From: Plantago elongata
Taxonomy: Eukaryota; Streptophyta; Magnoliopsida; Lamiales; Plantaginaceae
Direction of reading: 5' to 3'
DNA: 26,791 bases
NCBI GenBank assembly: GCA_036897095.1
Contig: JAYMSP010002033.1
Location: forward strand, 1 to 26,791
The position numbers were made by a program, and so were the translations under genes. The notes under the pieces were generated by a model, which was not told the origin of the DNA, did not search any database, and was given only the letters and a program-made list of their open reading frames with translations. Each line of letters starts with the position of its first letter. Position 1 is the stretch's first letter. Shown here piece after piece: positions 1 to 12,479 of this stretch.

Positions 1-228
1 GATACCATCCAAAATTCGGGCGATGACGAAGTTGAGGATGATTCAGTAGCTTTAGAACCAGTCACTCGAAATGAAGCATTGCAAACGGCAACAACCCTTC
101 ACAACTTTTTGTGCAATATGATAAGACAACGCCCCAACTCTTAAATGCAATGGGTAAATTCAAAGATAAACTCGATATGAATTTGAAGTTTACCAACAAA
201 AAAGTGACTATAGATTCATTTTTTATTA
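1..228 (+). pseudogene. 3' remnant of a pogo/Tigger-like (CENP-B-type) DDE transposase, frameshifted
   Basis: Frame 1 from the window edge reads an acidic stretch (GDDEVEDDSVALEP) followed by NEALQTATTLHNFL, and then runs out of frame. Reading resumes one frame over at 111 with QYDKTTPQLLNAMGKFKDKL and ends in KKVTIDSFF near 225. This acidic segment, then paired helices, then a terminal T-I-D-S-F-F-like motif resembles the C-terminal tail of plant pogo/Tigger (CENP-B-like) transposases as I remember them. The break lies in the T-run at 106-110 and is explained by loss of one base there (LHNFL + LQYDK). The DDE catalytic core would lie left of the window and is not seen. I take it as a dead transposon fragment. 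The family call is from pattern memory only. Confidence 0.55.
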
Positions 229-255
229 GACAATCTTACAAATTTAAAATGTATG

Positions 256-324
256 GCGCGCGCGCGCGCGCGCGCGCACACACACACATGCATGCATGTA
301 TGTGTATATATATATATATATATA
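256..324. repeat. Compound (GC)n-(AC)n-(ATGC)n-(TA)n microsatellite
   Basis: The sequence passes from GC dinucleotides (256-277) through CA repeats and ATGC units to a TA run. Every step alternates purine and pyrimidine, with no break for 69 bp. It lies just beyond the transposase remnant. Confidence 0.95.
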
Positions 325-326
325 AT

Positions 327-1012
327 ATTTAGTAATTATTAATTTATGGTTCCGTTTGACCAATATATATACACGGAAATTTCAAAATAATTATTATCTT
401 ATTATTTTATCGATTGGGGTTTAATTTTGTATTGGTTCCAACTTGTCCAACTTGGAACTGAATAAATTATTAATTTTATCGAGGTTATTAATTTATCGAG
501 CATTAATTTATAAAATTTTCGATCCAGTCAGGTGAAACCGTGAAAGTTCAGAAACTAAAATTATATATAACAGTAACACCATTCATCAACTTTTAACTCA
601 CCATAGTCCTACAAATATTGAAGTGGAACCAAAGTATTCAAAATGAGCAATTAAGAAAATACTAATACAGAAAGTTGATTGTGATATGTATATAGTTGTT
701 TTTGTAGTAGAGCATTAAACTTGCTACTGTGAATTAAACCACAATTTTAATTGGGGTAACTACAGCCGGTTGCATGCATACATATGATATGGATACATAC
801 ATACATTATATATCCACTCCCATTCATGACATGCTTTATATTTTCTGCATAACTGCATTGATGCAGTTTACGGAAGAGTATGAAGAATTTTACTTTAAGT
901 ACAGACACACAGCTCCTAACAAGAGTCTATTAAACCGCAATACCACCTCCCGATAATCCGACTAAGCCGCATATTTACTTGCATTCGTATGTAGAATTGC
1001 CAAATAGACTCC
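327..1012. other. AT-rich 3' flank of the BEL1-like gene
   Basis: No gene is supported here. The part next to 1013 must include the 3' UTR of the minus-strand homeobox gene. I see no convincing AATAAA signal on the minus strand close to the stop codon, so the cleavage site is not placed. Short ATAC/CATA repeats lie at about 773-820. Confidence 0.6.
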
Positions 1013-4000
1013 TCACCCAATGATATCCCTTCCAAAAGGTCGATTTTGAGGTGGAAAACCACCCATAACATACCCGTCTCCATGCGAATCCAGGCCAAAA
1101 CGACGAGCTGCATTTAATGGGTAGGTTTCAGCCATTCCCATTCCATTCTGATGAAGGCCAAGAGTCAATGACACGTTTGACACGCCACTACTACCACCAA
1201 GACCAACGCCCAAGTGAGAATGATGCGACAGATTCTCATACGGCAAGTTTGTTGGGGCCACGGTTAGGTCCTCCCGGTTACGCTTTAACGAGAAGTCTCC
1301 CATTCTTTGGATGGAAGTGGATGCATTTTCACATTCAAATGAAGAACTTGATGGCAATTGATCATTAGGCCTATTGGGAGGTGGTTCGTCTCTCTGGGAA
1401 TGCTTTTGGCTCTGGCGGGTTTCTAGAGTGTGGATCTCCTCCACCATTGGCTTCCAAAGCCTAACTCTTGCATTGATGAACCAGTTTGAAACCTGATCCA
1501 CGTTGAATCAAAGTTTAATGCACAAAACTCAATAAGGATATATGAGTTCAATGTGCAAAGAATTAAATTTGAATTAGATGCCTATTAGAAGTTTCATTTG
1601 CCAAGAATGTACTTCAGGCAGTAATATAAGACGCACCTGGTTTCTTGAAAGACCCGTCTGCTTCGCCAGCATTAACTTATCACTATCTGTAGGGTAACTG
1701 CACAAGAATGAACTTACATTAACAGCTTCCTTGATGGAAAAAAAAAAAAAAAAGTTACATGTTGGTGTACAAATATTTAAGTATGGATTGAACAATATTG
1801 ATACTTACGGATGTAGAAAATGCTCAAATAACCAAGCACGAAGGACAGTGACAGCACGCTCCGGAAGTCCTCTTTGTGGACGCCAGACTGGTTGGTCGAC
1901 TAACCCTGTATTTTGGAATGATCTCATGCCATAAGCTGTCTTTCCTGAACTCTCGACTCTTTGAGATTCATCCCTCTCGTAGCTCATTTTTCCATGACAT
2001 TTGGTAGCAAACTGCAACTGGTCAGTAATGGCATCCTTCAAGCATCTGAAATGTTTGGTTAAGGCCTTTAAAGCCAGATTGGCAAATGGAGCTGCATTGC
2101 TCAGTCCAGCAACAGATTCAAATGATGCTACGACAGCCTGCACCTGTTGGTAATACATCTTGTATCGTTTGTACACCTAATTAGACAACATAGATCAGAG
2201 AGACATGCTGGAAATAGATGCTCAATAAAGTCTACTAGGTCCACATTAGATAGGATCAATGAGGAATTCTAAGTATAATATGTCGATTTGCCTGTTTACC
2301 AACGACACGCCAGTATTAGTGTACTGATGTACTTTGATTCAGTATCCCAGGTTTAAGGCTTCTGTTATATGCAAATAAATTAGCAGACATATACATAACA
2401 ATCATGCAATCCAAAAAAACCTACCAGATAAAACTAGACATAGTAATATAGTATATCACATGGCGAAAAGACACATGATGTGTCTACAGGATTTTGTAAG
2501 AAAAATCCCAAAAATGAATAATGTAATATGAATCAAGAGTTGTCATACATCAACCATAAATATAATCATAGAGGAGCTGAAGGCTATTCTAATGAAGACA
2601 AAGCAAGAGCTATTCCTTAGTCATAAATCAAAAAGGCCAACAGTCTTTTTATCTCCCTATCTATCCATTCCAATAATTTTCAACTATGCACTAAATTCTT
2701 TAAGTGCCTCATTATATGATTTCCTTCGTCAGAAACAAATCATTGAAATCAAAACTACCATCACAGATAATAAACTCAAATCTTAGTTGTCGCATGAAAT
2801 TTAGCAGTTCGATCAATCAGCATATGAGGAAGGTACGCTAACGCTAGCTATAGTTAAATGCTTAAATCCAAGCAACAACCAAAGAAATCGAATAGTCGTA
2901 CTGATATTGATGAACAAACAGAGAGAATCATATTCTCCACTTCAAACTATAGAAGAGAGAAAATTACTTGTAACATTCTTTAATATGATTCCATTAGCCA
3001 TAAGAACTGTCTTAAAACCTAACAAATGCACATGATGTAGAGAATAAATGTTTCCTATGGATACTCACTAAACTTTATGCAAGATATGCAGAACAATTTA
3101 ATTTGGTGCTGATTTGAGACTTCATACTAGGTTGTTGAATACATTAATTTAGCATGACTAGTTGAGTTGTACCAAATTTATGATTTAAAAAACAGTTGTG
3201 TATATATTCCCAGAAAAAAAAAACCAAAAAGATGAATCTTGAATTAAACACCTCTTTAATCTTTCAAGAACAAATAAATCTACAATATTTTAATTGAGTA
3301 AAGAGCAGACGAAACCATTCATATTTACAACAAAATAAATTCTTGTGAAAAACTACTTTTGCACTAAACTTATACAAAAAAAATTCATGTCACAAAACCA
3401 GTTGTATTCATTTGCTCTTACTATATTACTTATTCATGTTAAGTCTTGTTCATGTAACACACTTTGAGTGAAACTAAGTAAACTTCTATGCAAAAGTCCA
3501 TATTTTCCATCCAATTTTGTGTTTAAATAAGTTTGAAGTTCTGACTGTTTGCAAGCTAACGAGCTTTTCACCAATAATTGTTGTTAATCTGTAGAAGGTG
3601 AATAGTGAGGGATATTAGACTTGATTAGCTAGCTCATTTGATTTGCAGTAACAGAAAAGACAAAAGTTCCATTCACTAAAAAATGTAGTATGGGAGACTT
3701 TATTTCAGGTCACAATTATTAAATGGACTGATGATGGACACTCTTTGTATTCAATAAATTATACAAAGAAAAATCAACAAAACAAGTCAATAACACCCTT
3801 TTTAGCCCACTGTAATTAAAAATTTAAAAAAAAACCATAAAAGAATGGTATAAAAATAATTAAAAATATCCTAGGAATAAGAATTGAAATCTTAAAAATA
3901 CCCCATAAACTAGGTTAAGCCAATTTCATTAGGCAAATCAAGCAAAGGCACAAAATCAGGCAATAATATGCAAGTTAAATTCTGGTAAAATTCAAGTGCA

Positions 4001-5212
4001 GGCTCAAGGCAATTTCATTTAGAATCTTATTCATGTCACCTCTTTCTTTCTTTCTTTTTAAAGAATACATGTCACCTCATGTGCACAAAAATTCCAATTT
4101 ATACTAGTAAAGTAACTCAAAATGTAATGAAAATTGTATTGTTTTTAAGAATGCCAATAATTAGGACACCAAATATAGAACTAAATCACACAAAGAATCC
4201 ACATTGAGAGGCTCAAAAACATGCCTAGATATTAGCGTTGAGTGACAATCCCACTAGAATGGCAAATTTCACAAGCAATAAATTCAAGCACGCAATCAAC
4301 AACTTTTATATTAATATTAACATAGTAATAGTAACATGCCTAGATATTTTAAAATTTAATTTTTATAAATGTTACAGTAATTACTGACCCTAACATCTAA
4401 TCATGGACGAGACGGAGTAAGTAACAAGTAATTACCTCTTCAAGCATAGAAAGCAACCCAGATTTCTTCCTACTGTGCTCCCCCACATCAATGCTGCTAC
4501 TGCAGCTCAAAGACTCATCATGCTGACTCAAACTCTCAACCGGGTCAGGATCCAGCATACCCGAGTCCACCTCACCCGCTCCATAAACACAACCCACCTC
4601 ACAAATCTCCTCCAACAGCAACTGAGCCGGCTTCAAGAACCTCGACCCGTTAAGAACCGACGCATACCCCGTAAACGGTCCCAACGGTACCGAACTCCTC
4701 GACAACTCCACCCCATGAAACCCAGTAAGCCCACTCTGAGACTCGTACGGCCTCCTCTGGTTCTGACTCAGCTCCAGTGGGTGCGACGAGAGCGAAAGCG
4801 AAAGGCTTTGACCGGTCGTGGATGTCGTCATCGTCGTAAGAACTTGCTTGCCATGGTTGTGAAAAGACTGGTCTTGAAGAACCTGTCTGTAAGTATTGTT
4901 GTGGTTGTTGTGATCATTGTTGTGATGGTAAATGTCGTGGATTAATGTGTTGTTTGTGGTTCTAGGGTTGAAAGAAGGGTAGATGGGTTCGGTTGAACCG
5001 GACATGAAGAGGTTGATACTGTTTTCTTCTTTGACAGGACTAGAGTGGAACCGGATGAGATCAGGTGGGATGAGTGGGAGAGAAGATGGATCGTAGAAGT
5101 TGGGATTTTGGAAGATGTTGGGGTTGTTTGTGGTGTGGAGATTGTTGAGGACTCTGAGCTTATCTCTTCTGCTTTGTTGTGGGACATGGTAAGGTTCATA
5201 GCCATCAGCCAT
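1013..5212 (-). CDS. BLH9: BEL1-like TALE homeodomain transcription factor, BLH9 (BELLRINGER/REPLUMLESS) / BLH8 type
   Basis: Four coding exons on the minus strand: 5212-4436, 2176-1809, 1697-1637 (61 nt) and 1492-1013. All introns are GT-AG, and the total is 561 aa. Residues 1-20 ([20 protein letters not shown]) match the BLH8/BLH9 amino terminus. Further features are a [14 protein letters not shown]/LxLxL motif (136-144), a SKY-type box [13 protein letters not shown] (190-202) inside [20 protein letters not shown], the BELL helices (about 250-315), and a TALE homeodomain (about 357-419) with the PYP loop extension at 382-384 and WFINARVR at 406-413. A second ZIBEL motif VSLTLGLHQ (509-517) and the tail FGRDIIG (555-561) follow. 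Family members pair with KNOX proteins in the nucleus and control inflorescence meristem and fruit patterning. An in-frame extension upstream of 5212 begins only with TTG, so the ATG at 5212 is chosen. The symbol follows Arabidopsis; BLH8 (POUND-FOOLISH) is the alternative. Confidence 0.93.
2177..4435 (-). other. Large first intron of the BEL1-like gene
   Basis: A 2.26-kb intron separates exon 1 (donor GAG|GTAATT at 4436/4435) from exon 2 (acceptor TTAG|GTGTAC at 2177/2176). The splice falls inside the BELL domain, between MLEE and VYKRYK. The interior is AT-rich, with A/T homopolymers and a TTTC run near 4040-4060. I see no nested gene. Open frames inside are short and unlike known proteins. 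Confidence 0.85.
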
Positions 5213-5640
5213 TAGGACTGGGAGAAACTGATGAGGGTAGTAGTAGTAGTACTGATGGAATGGAATCTTCAAGTTGATTTCTTTCTATGTGTGGTGTCTG
5301 AGCTTGTTGTGATTGAAAAGAAGGGAGATGAGAGTTGTGAGGGAGAAAGGGAAAAGTGGAAGTGTGTTGATGGATGTTGGAGTTAAAAGGAGAGATTGAT
5401 TTATTTATCAACAATGGAAAGAAATATATGGAATGGAAAAGAAAGAAAGAAAAGAAAAGGAGAGATTATATTGTGAACAGTGAAAGGGATGGGATGGGAT
5501 GGTGATATGATGATGGGGAAAGAAAATGAGAGGCTATCTTCCTCTTCCTCTTCCCCTCTCTCTCTCATTCATGATTTTTCCTGCTGGGGTATTCGGGTTG
5601 GTACGGACGATTTTATTTAAAATTTTAGCTCAAGGTTCGG
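5213..5640 (-). promoter_or_regulatory. Leader and proximal promoter of the BEL1-like gene, with GA-rich tracts
   Basis: On the gene's strand this region holds a GAGAGAGAGAGG tract followed by GGAAGA repeats (about 5540-5568), then long pyrimidine-rich C/T stretches down to 5212. GA repeats are binding sites of plant BBR/BPC GAGA factors, which are known to act on homeobox genes. A possible TATA-like TTTAAATAAAA lies near 5610-5620. If transcription starts upstream of 5572, an ATG there opens a 12-codon upstream frame. The start site itself is not proven. Confidence 0.45.
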
Positions 5641-7573
5641 TATGTAGTTAACTGAGTTGAGTTATATAGCTTAGTTATAATTGATGAATAGTAATCGGAT
5701 TATAATGGAGTTTGAAAAAATGAAATTTTGTGTAAAGTTAATAATTTGGAGGGTTTGTAAGATTATAAGTGTGTAATGTAATGCATATCAGAGCTTTAAA
5801 ATTGTAAGATATTTAATTAATTTTGTAATATTATTTTACTGGTTTAATTTATTATAATATAAATAAAAAGAAAGGCCGAATCAGTTAAGTTTGAGGTAAT
5901 TTGCTTAACTTTGTTGAATATTGTGATATGATCCATGTTGAGCATCTAATCGTATATTTACGTATGGGTGATTTTAATTGTAAATTACAATGGGTGAGTT
6001 ATTTCACTAAATAGACAGGTAGAATGTATTTAATTCGGATGGATGGTCTTCACTCTTCATGTTAGTTTTTGGAATTTCACTTTTTTATTTCTGAAGATTT
6101 GGAGGAGGGACAATGTCTTGTACAGTGATCAAATAGTGGGAATGATAGATGTCACTTTCTTTCTTGTATTCTTGAATTGGTGCTATTTCAGAGTATATGG
6201 TTTGTGATTCTTGTTTGTTTCATGCTCAAATTATTCAATGGCAAAACATAAAAGCAGGAAAATCTTTCTACATCTTACTGGATATATGCTTATTAAAAGG
6301 ATGGAGTATTGTGTGGAGTTGTTTAATCATGCAAGTTTAATAAGATGTAGTATTATGTGAAGTATATATAGGAAATTATCTAAAGCATATTTGAAAGGTT
6401 TTCTTATTTAAGGCATGTTGTGGTAGAGGTAGGGGTGTTTATCGAACCAAACAAACTAGACATTGGAATTTTATTGAACGTAGGTTCATTTTAAAAAATT
6501 TATTCGTGTTAATGTTCGCCGGTCAACTTATTCACTTGTTCATGTTCAGTTCGTTAAGATTTTTGTTTGTTCGTGTTTGTTCAATAAATTTATGTTCGCA
6601 AACGGTTCAGTTCATTTGTTCATGTTCGCGAAAAGTTTATTCATTATTAAAACCCCAAAAATCAAACAAAAATATTACAAAAACACAATGAGAGGTCTCT
6701 AAAAAAGCATATTTCAAGACAATTATCATAACCCCACACATACAGTTATATTTTTCAAGACCTATCGAACAATAAATTTTATATTTGTATTCGTTTGTTA
6801 ACACAAATTAAATGTTAACTGAAATTTTTACGAATATTTGATCCATTAAACCCTCTAAATGTCAATTGCATGTTCATTTATATGTTCCCCGGGACCTTTC
6901 TTTAGGTACACAATCTGCAGAAGTTTTTTAATCCGAATTTCATGTGAAAAACTAGAATAGTTCGATGGTATAAGAACACATGTATAATGTCTTTAATGTT
7001 TTGTTCATAGTCATAAGAACCATGTTTATATATTAAAGTATGAAGAATCACACATTATAAGACTTCGTTACTATTTCTTTAGAGGAATCACACAGATATT
7101 TTAAGAACTCTTTCATACAAGTTATATATTTTGTTAGTACATTGTATGACGCTATCACATATTGTAATTTTGAACTTTCTTTTTTCCTTCTCAATTTTCA
7201 TTTTGAAGTTCACTGCTAAACTGTTAGGGTAGTTGAATTTGAAATTGAACATATTTGAACTCATTGATCATCATACTCTTTTCACCTCAAATTCAATTTT
7301 ATTTTATTTTGAGACATATCAACTTTAAGTATTAATCGAAATTATCCTGATTGTTTGGATACAATCTTGTTATATCACATGATTAATTACTGAAATATAT
7401 AGATACATTTGAGTTTACATAGGATTTGAGTTGACCAAGTAAACCTTAAACAGTGAGATATAATCAAATCATTGGTAACTTAGTGGCGGAAACTCGACGT
7501 TGAATAGTAAGTAGAAAGAAGGGCAGAAAATACCCATCTAACTATCTAAGTAAAATTAGATTCCCAAAGTTAC
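5641..7573. other. AT-rich intergenic DNA with a degenerate GTTC-rich repeat
   Basis: No gene is supported. From about 6430 to 6640 there are many short copies of GTTCATGTTC, GTTCGTGTT and TTCAGTTCGTT, preceded by TAGGGGTGTTTATCGAACC. This combination is common in dispersed plant repeats, which I recall only loosely as non-autonomous DNA elements. No clear terminal repeats were found. The rest is low-complexity A/T sequence. Confidence 0.4.
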
Positions 7574-7576
7574 TTA

Positions 7577-7734
7577 GGGACTCTTTGGCATGAGATTAAA
7601 CCGGTTCATTTGACTCGATGAATAATGATTTAACCTTAAATACACTTTAAATACCCCCATTCCAATTTCAATTCAAACACAATTTCACCAAAATATATCC
7701 AAATGTTTATTCAAATTCTATACCAATCAGTCCC
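7577..7734 (-). mobile_element. Tourist-like (PIF/Harbinger) MITE, copy 1, 158 bp
   Basis: Terminal inverted repeats GGGACTCTTTGGCAT and ATACCAATCAGTCCC pair with three mismatches. The element is flanked on both sides by TTA (7574-7576, 7735-7737), the usual 3-bp target duplication of PIF/Harbinger elements. Its interior is the reverse complement of the copies at 8576 and 13180, sharing the blocks ATCGAGTCAAAT, AAGTGTATTT and GTGTTTG. Confidence 0.8.
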
Positions 7735-7737
7735 TTA

Positions 7738-8575
7738 GTGCTTTGTTTAGTTGAGATTTTCAGCTCAATTGAGAGTTAGCCATTAAGTGATTAGCATGAT
7801 ATTTCACTTGAGTAATTATTTAATTTTGTAGAATTGAATTAAAATTCCATTATTTTCCTTCTAGCCATTCTTCTTCTCTCTTATTTTCAAAAACTAATTT
7901 ATTTAATTTTAAAATAATACTACCAAATAAATTTCAACTAAATAATCAATCTCATTACAACAAACTTAAATCAATTATTACTCAATCAAACTATCACATC
8001 CTACTTACACCAATCATTTTCTCGTACACAACATATATAACAATTTTACAATATTTTTTATATAATTACGATTCTATATTAAATAACCACTTAACGACAA
8101 TTTAATTAATATTTATTAATTATTCACTATCTATACATATTCCATCCTAATTCTATATCATACATCCAATTAATTTTCGTATGAGTAATCAAATCGACTA
8201 ACACTAGTTGGTCGGAATTAATAATAAAGCTGGATGATTGATAAGTGCGATGACGCACGTGAGAAGTTAGAACAGGAGAAAACTATAATAAAATAAGCAG
8301 TGGGATATTAAATATGGCCTAAAAATCTACCACTCTATTAATCAGTAGCTTGTCACAGTGTGTATCACACGTTCCGAGGTTTATACTTATCATACTACTT
8401 AATGAAAATTCGACGTGAATTGATTGATTGACTTGAAAGACAGACTTGTTTCGGATATTATTGTTATTATTATTGTGTGAACCTCTTGTGTAGCCCTATA
8501 TTAGTAGTTCTAAATCCAAAAGGTTACGCAGTTTTTTTCACAAATATTAACTTTTTTTTCAAAAATAATGACGGT
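7738..8575. other. AT-rich spacer between two MITEs
   Basis: No gene or RNA was recognised. A lone CACGTG G-box core occurs at 8256-8261 but lies about 2.6 kb from the nearest possible promoter, so I give it no role. Confidence 0.5.
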
Positions 8576-8724
8576 GGGGCTGATTGTCATGGCATTTGAA
8601 TGGACATTTTTGTGAAATTGTATTTGGAATGGAATTGAAATGGGGGTATTTGAAGTGTATTTTAGGCCAAATCACTGTTCATCGAGTCAAATTGGGGCAT
8701 TTAAATGCTATCCCAATCAGCCCC
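8576..8724 (+). mobile_element. Tourist-like MITE, copy 2, 149 bp
   Basis: The ends GGGGCTGATTGTCATGGCAT and the reverse complement of the right end (GGGGCTGATTGGGATAGCAT) match at 17 of 20 positions. The interior carries GGCCAAATCACTGTTCATCG, shared with copy 3 and, inverted, with copy 1. The flanks (GGT and TGA) do not form a TTA duplication, so the target site has decayed or been rearranged. Confidence 0.75.
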
Positions 8725-10124
8725 TGATATACGAAATGGATGGGTCGTAATTTTAATTGAGCTCATTTTAACTATTATTTTAATAAATTAATGAATGATA
8801 ATTAAATTTTACTAATTAAACTATTAATTTTTAAAAAAAGGTGATTCGTACCCCGACCTATTAATTAAAGATAAAACGGCTTACTAACTGAGTTGCACTT
8901 ATACCAATAATTTTTAAACATAACTCATAATTTCAACTATACAATATTTAACTTTTATCTCTATGCAATATATAATTCAAGTTGTTTGATGTTCTATTGA
9001 CTATTGGTAATTATGTTGTATCTCTTATGTTCGACTCACATGGTATAAGATATATGTACAAAATGATTACACTGATTTATGGAAGAAGGTGTTGTATAAT
9101 GTGGTGCGAAATTGATGAGAAAGATGAGCAAGCGGATGAATGAATAGTGGCTAGGTTGCGTAATGTGCGCATGGATGGGTATGTATGTCTGAATAATTGA
9201 AGTGTGATGAGTAGTCATTCCAATGTGGTTCGTACGTACCTTAGTTTTATTATATATACGCTATACTCCAATTATATTATTATTATGATGATATATAAAT
9301 TACTAAACAAATAAATACACAGTGAGTAATAATAATAGTGATTCAGTGGGATACTGACTGGTGCAGGAGACCATAATGCAGTAGCAATCCATGCCGATAA
9401 ATAATTGTCCCGAATCGTTACCCAAACTTTAGACCGGTTGGAATAAAATTTGAGTGATATTTTTTAATTAAAATTATATTTTTATAAAATATTCGATTTG
9501 AGTGGAAAAATGATCACACCAGCGATATAACAAACAACCCATTTATTTTACAACTTACATTTAAGAAAAAATAAATTAATTTGTTATGATAAAATAAAAT
9601 AATATAGTATGAAAAAGATATTGAAAATAAGGAGGAGAAATATTAAAGAATGAACAAAATAATATGTTACATATACGAAGATAAATAATATCGTTATTTC
9701 TGATAATTATTTTCTTTTTGGAATTATGTGTGAATTTAGTGCAAATTGTTTAGATTAATATGAGATTTAAATTAATATGTACTAGTAAACATCACTAATA
9801 TAACTTTTAAAAGTTATCAAAAACATATTCTATACTATCATTCTTACTTTATTGTTTATTTTTATTTTTGGTTTATCATTAATTTATTATTTGATCTACA
9901 CAAAATAAATATACGTATGTATAAATGATTACTCGAACATATCTATGGTTCACATCAGATATTTGATCAAACTTTCTGGTTCAATATTCATTCTACTTCA
10001 TTAAAATTTTGATTTATTTTAAAATTCAAGTTCAGAGTTGAGGTATATGTTAGTCTATGAATGTAAATCTGGTTATGGGTGCAGGTGACACAGAATAGTA
10101 GCAGTGGGAAAGTATACTTAATGT
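8725..10124. other. AT-rich intergenic DNA
   Basis: No gene, RNA or clear element was recognised. Open frames here are low-complexity and without protein-like composition. Confidence 0.5.
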
Positions 10125-10350
10125 TGCACTCCCCCGATCCGAAAAATTGAAATAATTTTTCGTTTTGAATATCTCATTAAAGTTAAATAATTTTTTATTT
10201 ATAAAAATAACCCCACAATACAACTCATTTTTAATAACATATTATTGTGTATCATTATCTTTTATATTTCAAACTTATTATTAATCACATATTATTTATT
10301 TTAAACTGTGAATTTGAGATATGTTTAATTTTAAATGAGATGGAATGGTT
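10125..10350 (+). mobile_element. Probable mariner/Stowaway-type element remnant
   Basis: The left part, CACTCCCCCGATCCGAAAAA, resembles the CTCCCTCCGTCCC-like ends of plant mariner elements. It is followed by AATAATTTTTCGTTTTGAATATC-type sequence in the usual order. The right part contains AAATGAGATGGAATGG, a poor complement of the left end. No target duplication is readable. It is a decayed copy and the call rests on resemblance. Confidence 0.4.
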
Positions 10351-12479
10351 AATGCCATAGGTATTCACAAGTCTACTCTGGTACTATTACAAAACGCAAC
10401 GTCATCCATGAACGAATCTTTTGCTTCAGATCACAAGATCCACTATACATTTTCATCTGCTCAGAGACTCAGATGTCAAAAGTGGAAACTTAAAATTAAA
10501 TTAAAATCTTAAGTAACTTTATTTTGGAGTATTTTGGAATGTAATGAATTAAATCCCCCGAATTTTTCGACTCCCCTGTAAAGTGTAAAGTGATCCCCTA
10601 CCTTCACTTCATATCTGCTCATCTCTCCCTTTCAACTTTACACCAAGTCCCTATTCATAAACTCAATGTTTTACTGGGTTTAAAATGTTTCAAATATCAA
10701 GGTAAAATTTCACTTTTGTTACTGCAATACATATTTACTAGGACTATTTATTATATAAAAAAAGTCAATTTTGTAATAATTTTCAAACGCATATATCTAC
10801 ATAACTCATATAAAATAGATATTTCGTTTAAGCAAAGTAAATTTTTTTCCTCAACTAAAAATTTCATTCAGTTCGACTCAGTGCAATATAGTTATATCTA
10901 TATTGAATTTAATTCAGTACAATTTAAAAAATTACAATTTAAAAAAATATTATCTTAGACTTATGAATACGAAATTCTAGCTCTATGTATGTGTATGTAG
11001 GGTGCATATTACAACCAATTAAAACTTTGTTTAATTATTATTGGTTGAATTTTTTTACAAAATTACCTATGTTTACTTTTTATAGAGGACTTTTAAGACT
11101 CTCTAATATATAGAGGTCTCTCACGGAACGGACTTTATGTTTAATTAACCCTGTTTAATTCACCCCGAGCATTAATTCATGCTAGTCATATACGCAAGTG
11201 GTTATGGTTTTGGTTGTATTAATTAACAATGAATAAGTTAATGCGATGGTGTTAGACCATCTTACGAATTTCTTGGAGACAAGAAGATGATGCGTGTCCA
11301 CTTCCAATGTCTAATAGCCTCAAGTAAATATTTTCCTGGTGAGCTATACATGTGACATCACTCGAAGATGTTGGATCAAATGGGTCTTCTTGAGTGTCCC
11401 TATATATATATGATCACCCTCCCCCCTCAAATCTCGAGTAAGTTAGTATGTGTACCAATATTTCACTTTAGGAATGAATTGAGAATCAATTTGAATTAGA
11501 AAATACCGATTTATATAGCATATTTAAAACAAACTATTTGAATGGGCATTTCTCAATTCAAATTGATTCCCAATTAATCACTTAGTTATTCATTATTAGT
11601 GTAAAACTCATTTAACATGTAAAACTCGTATGTTGTATGTGTAAAAATTACACGGATTTTACAAAGGTGATATCGGGATGAAGTAAAAGTGAAACATGGG
11701 TATCTTGGAACTAGCAAATAATCATGTAGTAAGTAGTAGTACAAGTAACACTGACCAACAGTTCAACTAGCGCAACAAGTAATGCAATAGGGAACGAACA
11801 ATGGAACAGTAGATGCATCAAATTAAGTTGGGTGGGGTGACCCGGTAGTGTCGTTAAAGTTGGGTACCCCACTCCACTCAATGCCTACCCCTAGCTAGCT
11901 ACTTACAAACTATACTTGTGGAGGTAGGGGCTAGCTATAGACTATCATCATCATCATGTCTTTCAGCAACAGTAATATTTCTGTCACTTTGCTGCAGGGA
12001 CCTTGCAAGGTCCAAATGGGTAAGGTTCAAATTAAGTCACAGATCAGAATAACCATGGAAAAATCAATGTATGGGTGCATATGCATCTTGCTCAGGATAA
12101 GGTAAAAGGAGTGTAATTTTGATGTACAATAGGAATTCGAGTTAGATTTATTTAGCTGATAATTTCGATTCAATTATGATTGAGGTGAATCGTTTTATAT
12201 TTTTTAATAAAATATTAGAACTGACTAATTATTTGACATAACAAAATTCAATCATAATTTAATTCACACTCAATTCAATAACAATTCAAATTTTAGATAA
12301 ATATATTATGTGATTAAATTATAATATAATAAATATTTTGTTAAATTTTTTTTACTTTTATATAAAAAGGAATTAGTGTGATACATTTATGGTTTACGAA
12401 TATTCCTTAGTAAAAGTGAAATATAACTAACGATAAAATAGTTATTTCTGAATGAAATTATCAAAGGTGATCTTAGTCT
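10351..12479. other. AT-rich intergenic DNA with small palindromes
   Basis: No gene is supported. An inverted repeat pairs CCTACCCCTAGCTAGC (about 11884-11899) with GGTAGGGGCTAGCTA (about 11923-11937). A perfect 16-bp palindrome, GGACCTTGCAAGGTCC, sits at 11998-12013. The frame at 10590-10958 is I/K/F/Y-rich and looks random. Confidence 0.4.

Noticed and set aside
5205..5414. 69-residue upstream frame and a 20-residue N-terminal extension of the homeobox protein
   Set aside because: Both begin with TTG rather than ATG. The conserved [10 protein letters not shown] start at 5212 explains the protein.
8256..8261. G-box CACGTG
   Set aside because: Isolated and far from any gene start. One such hexamer is expected by chance in several kilobases.
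10590..10958. 122-residue open frame
   Set aside because: It has a real ATG, but its composition is that of random A/T-rich DNA (I, K, F, Y, S) and no domain is visible.
11998..12013. Perfect 16-bp palindrome GGACCTTGCAAGGTCC
   Set aside because: A single site with no gene nearby. It has no supported role and could be chance.
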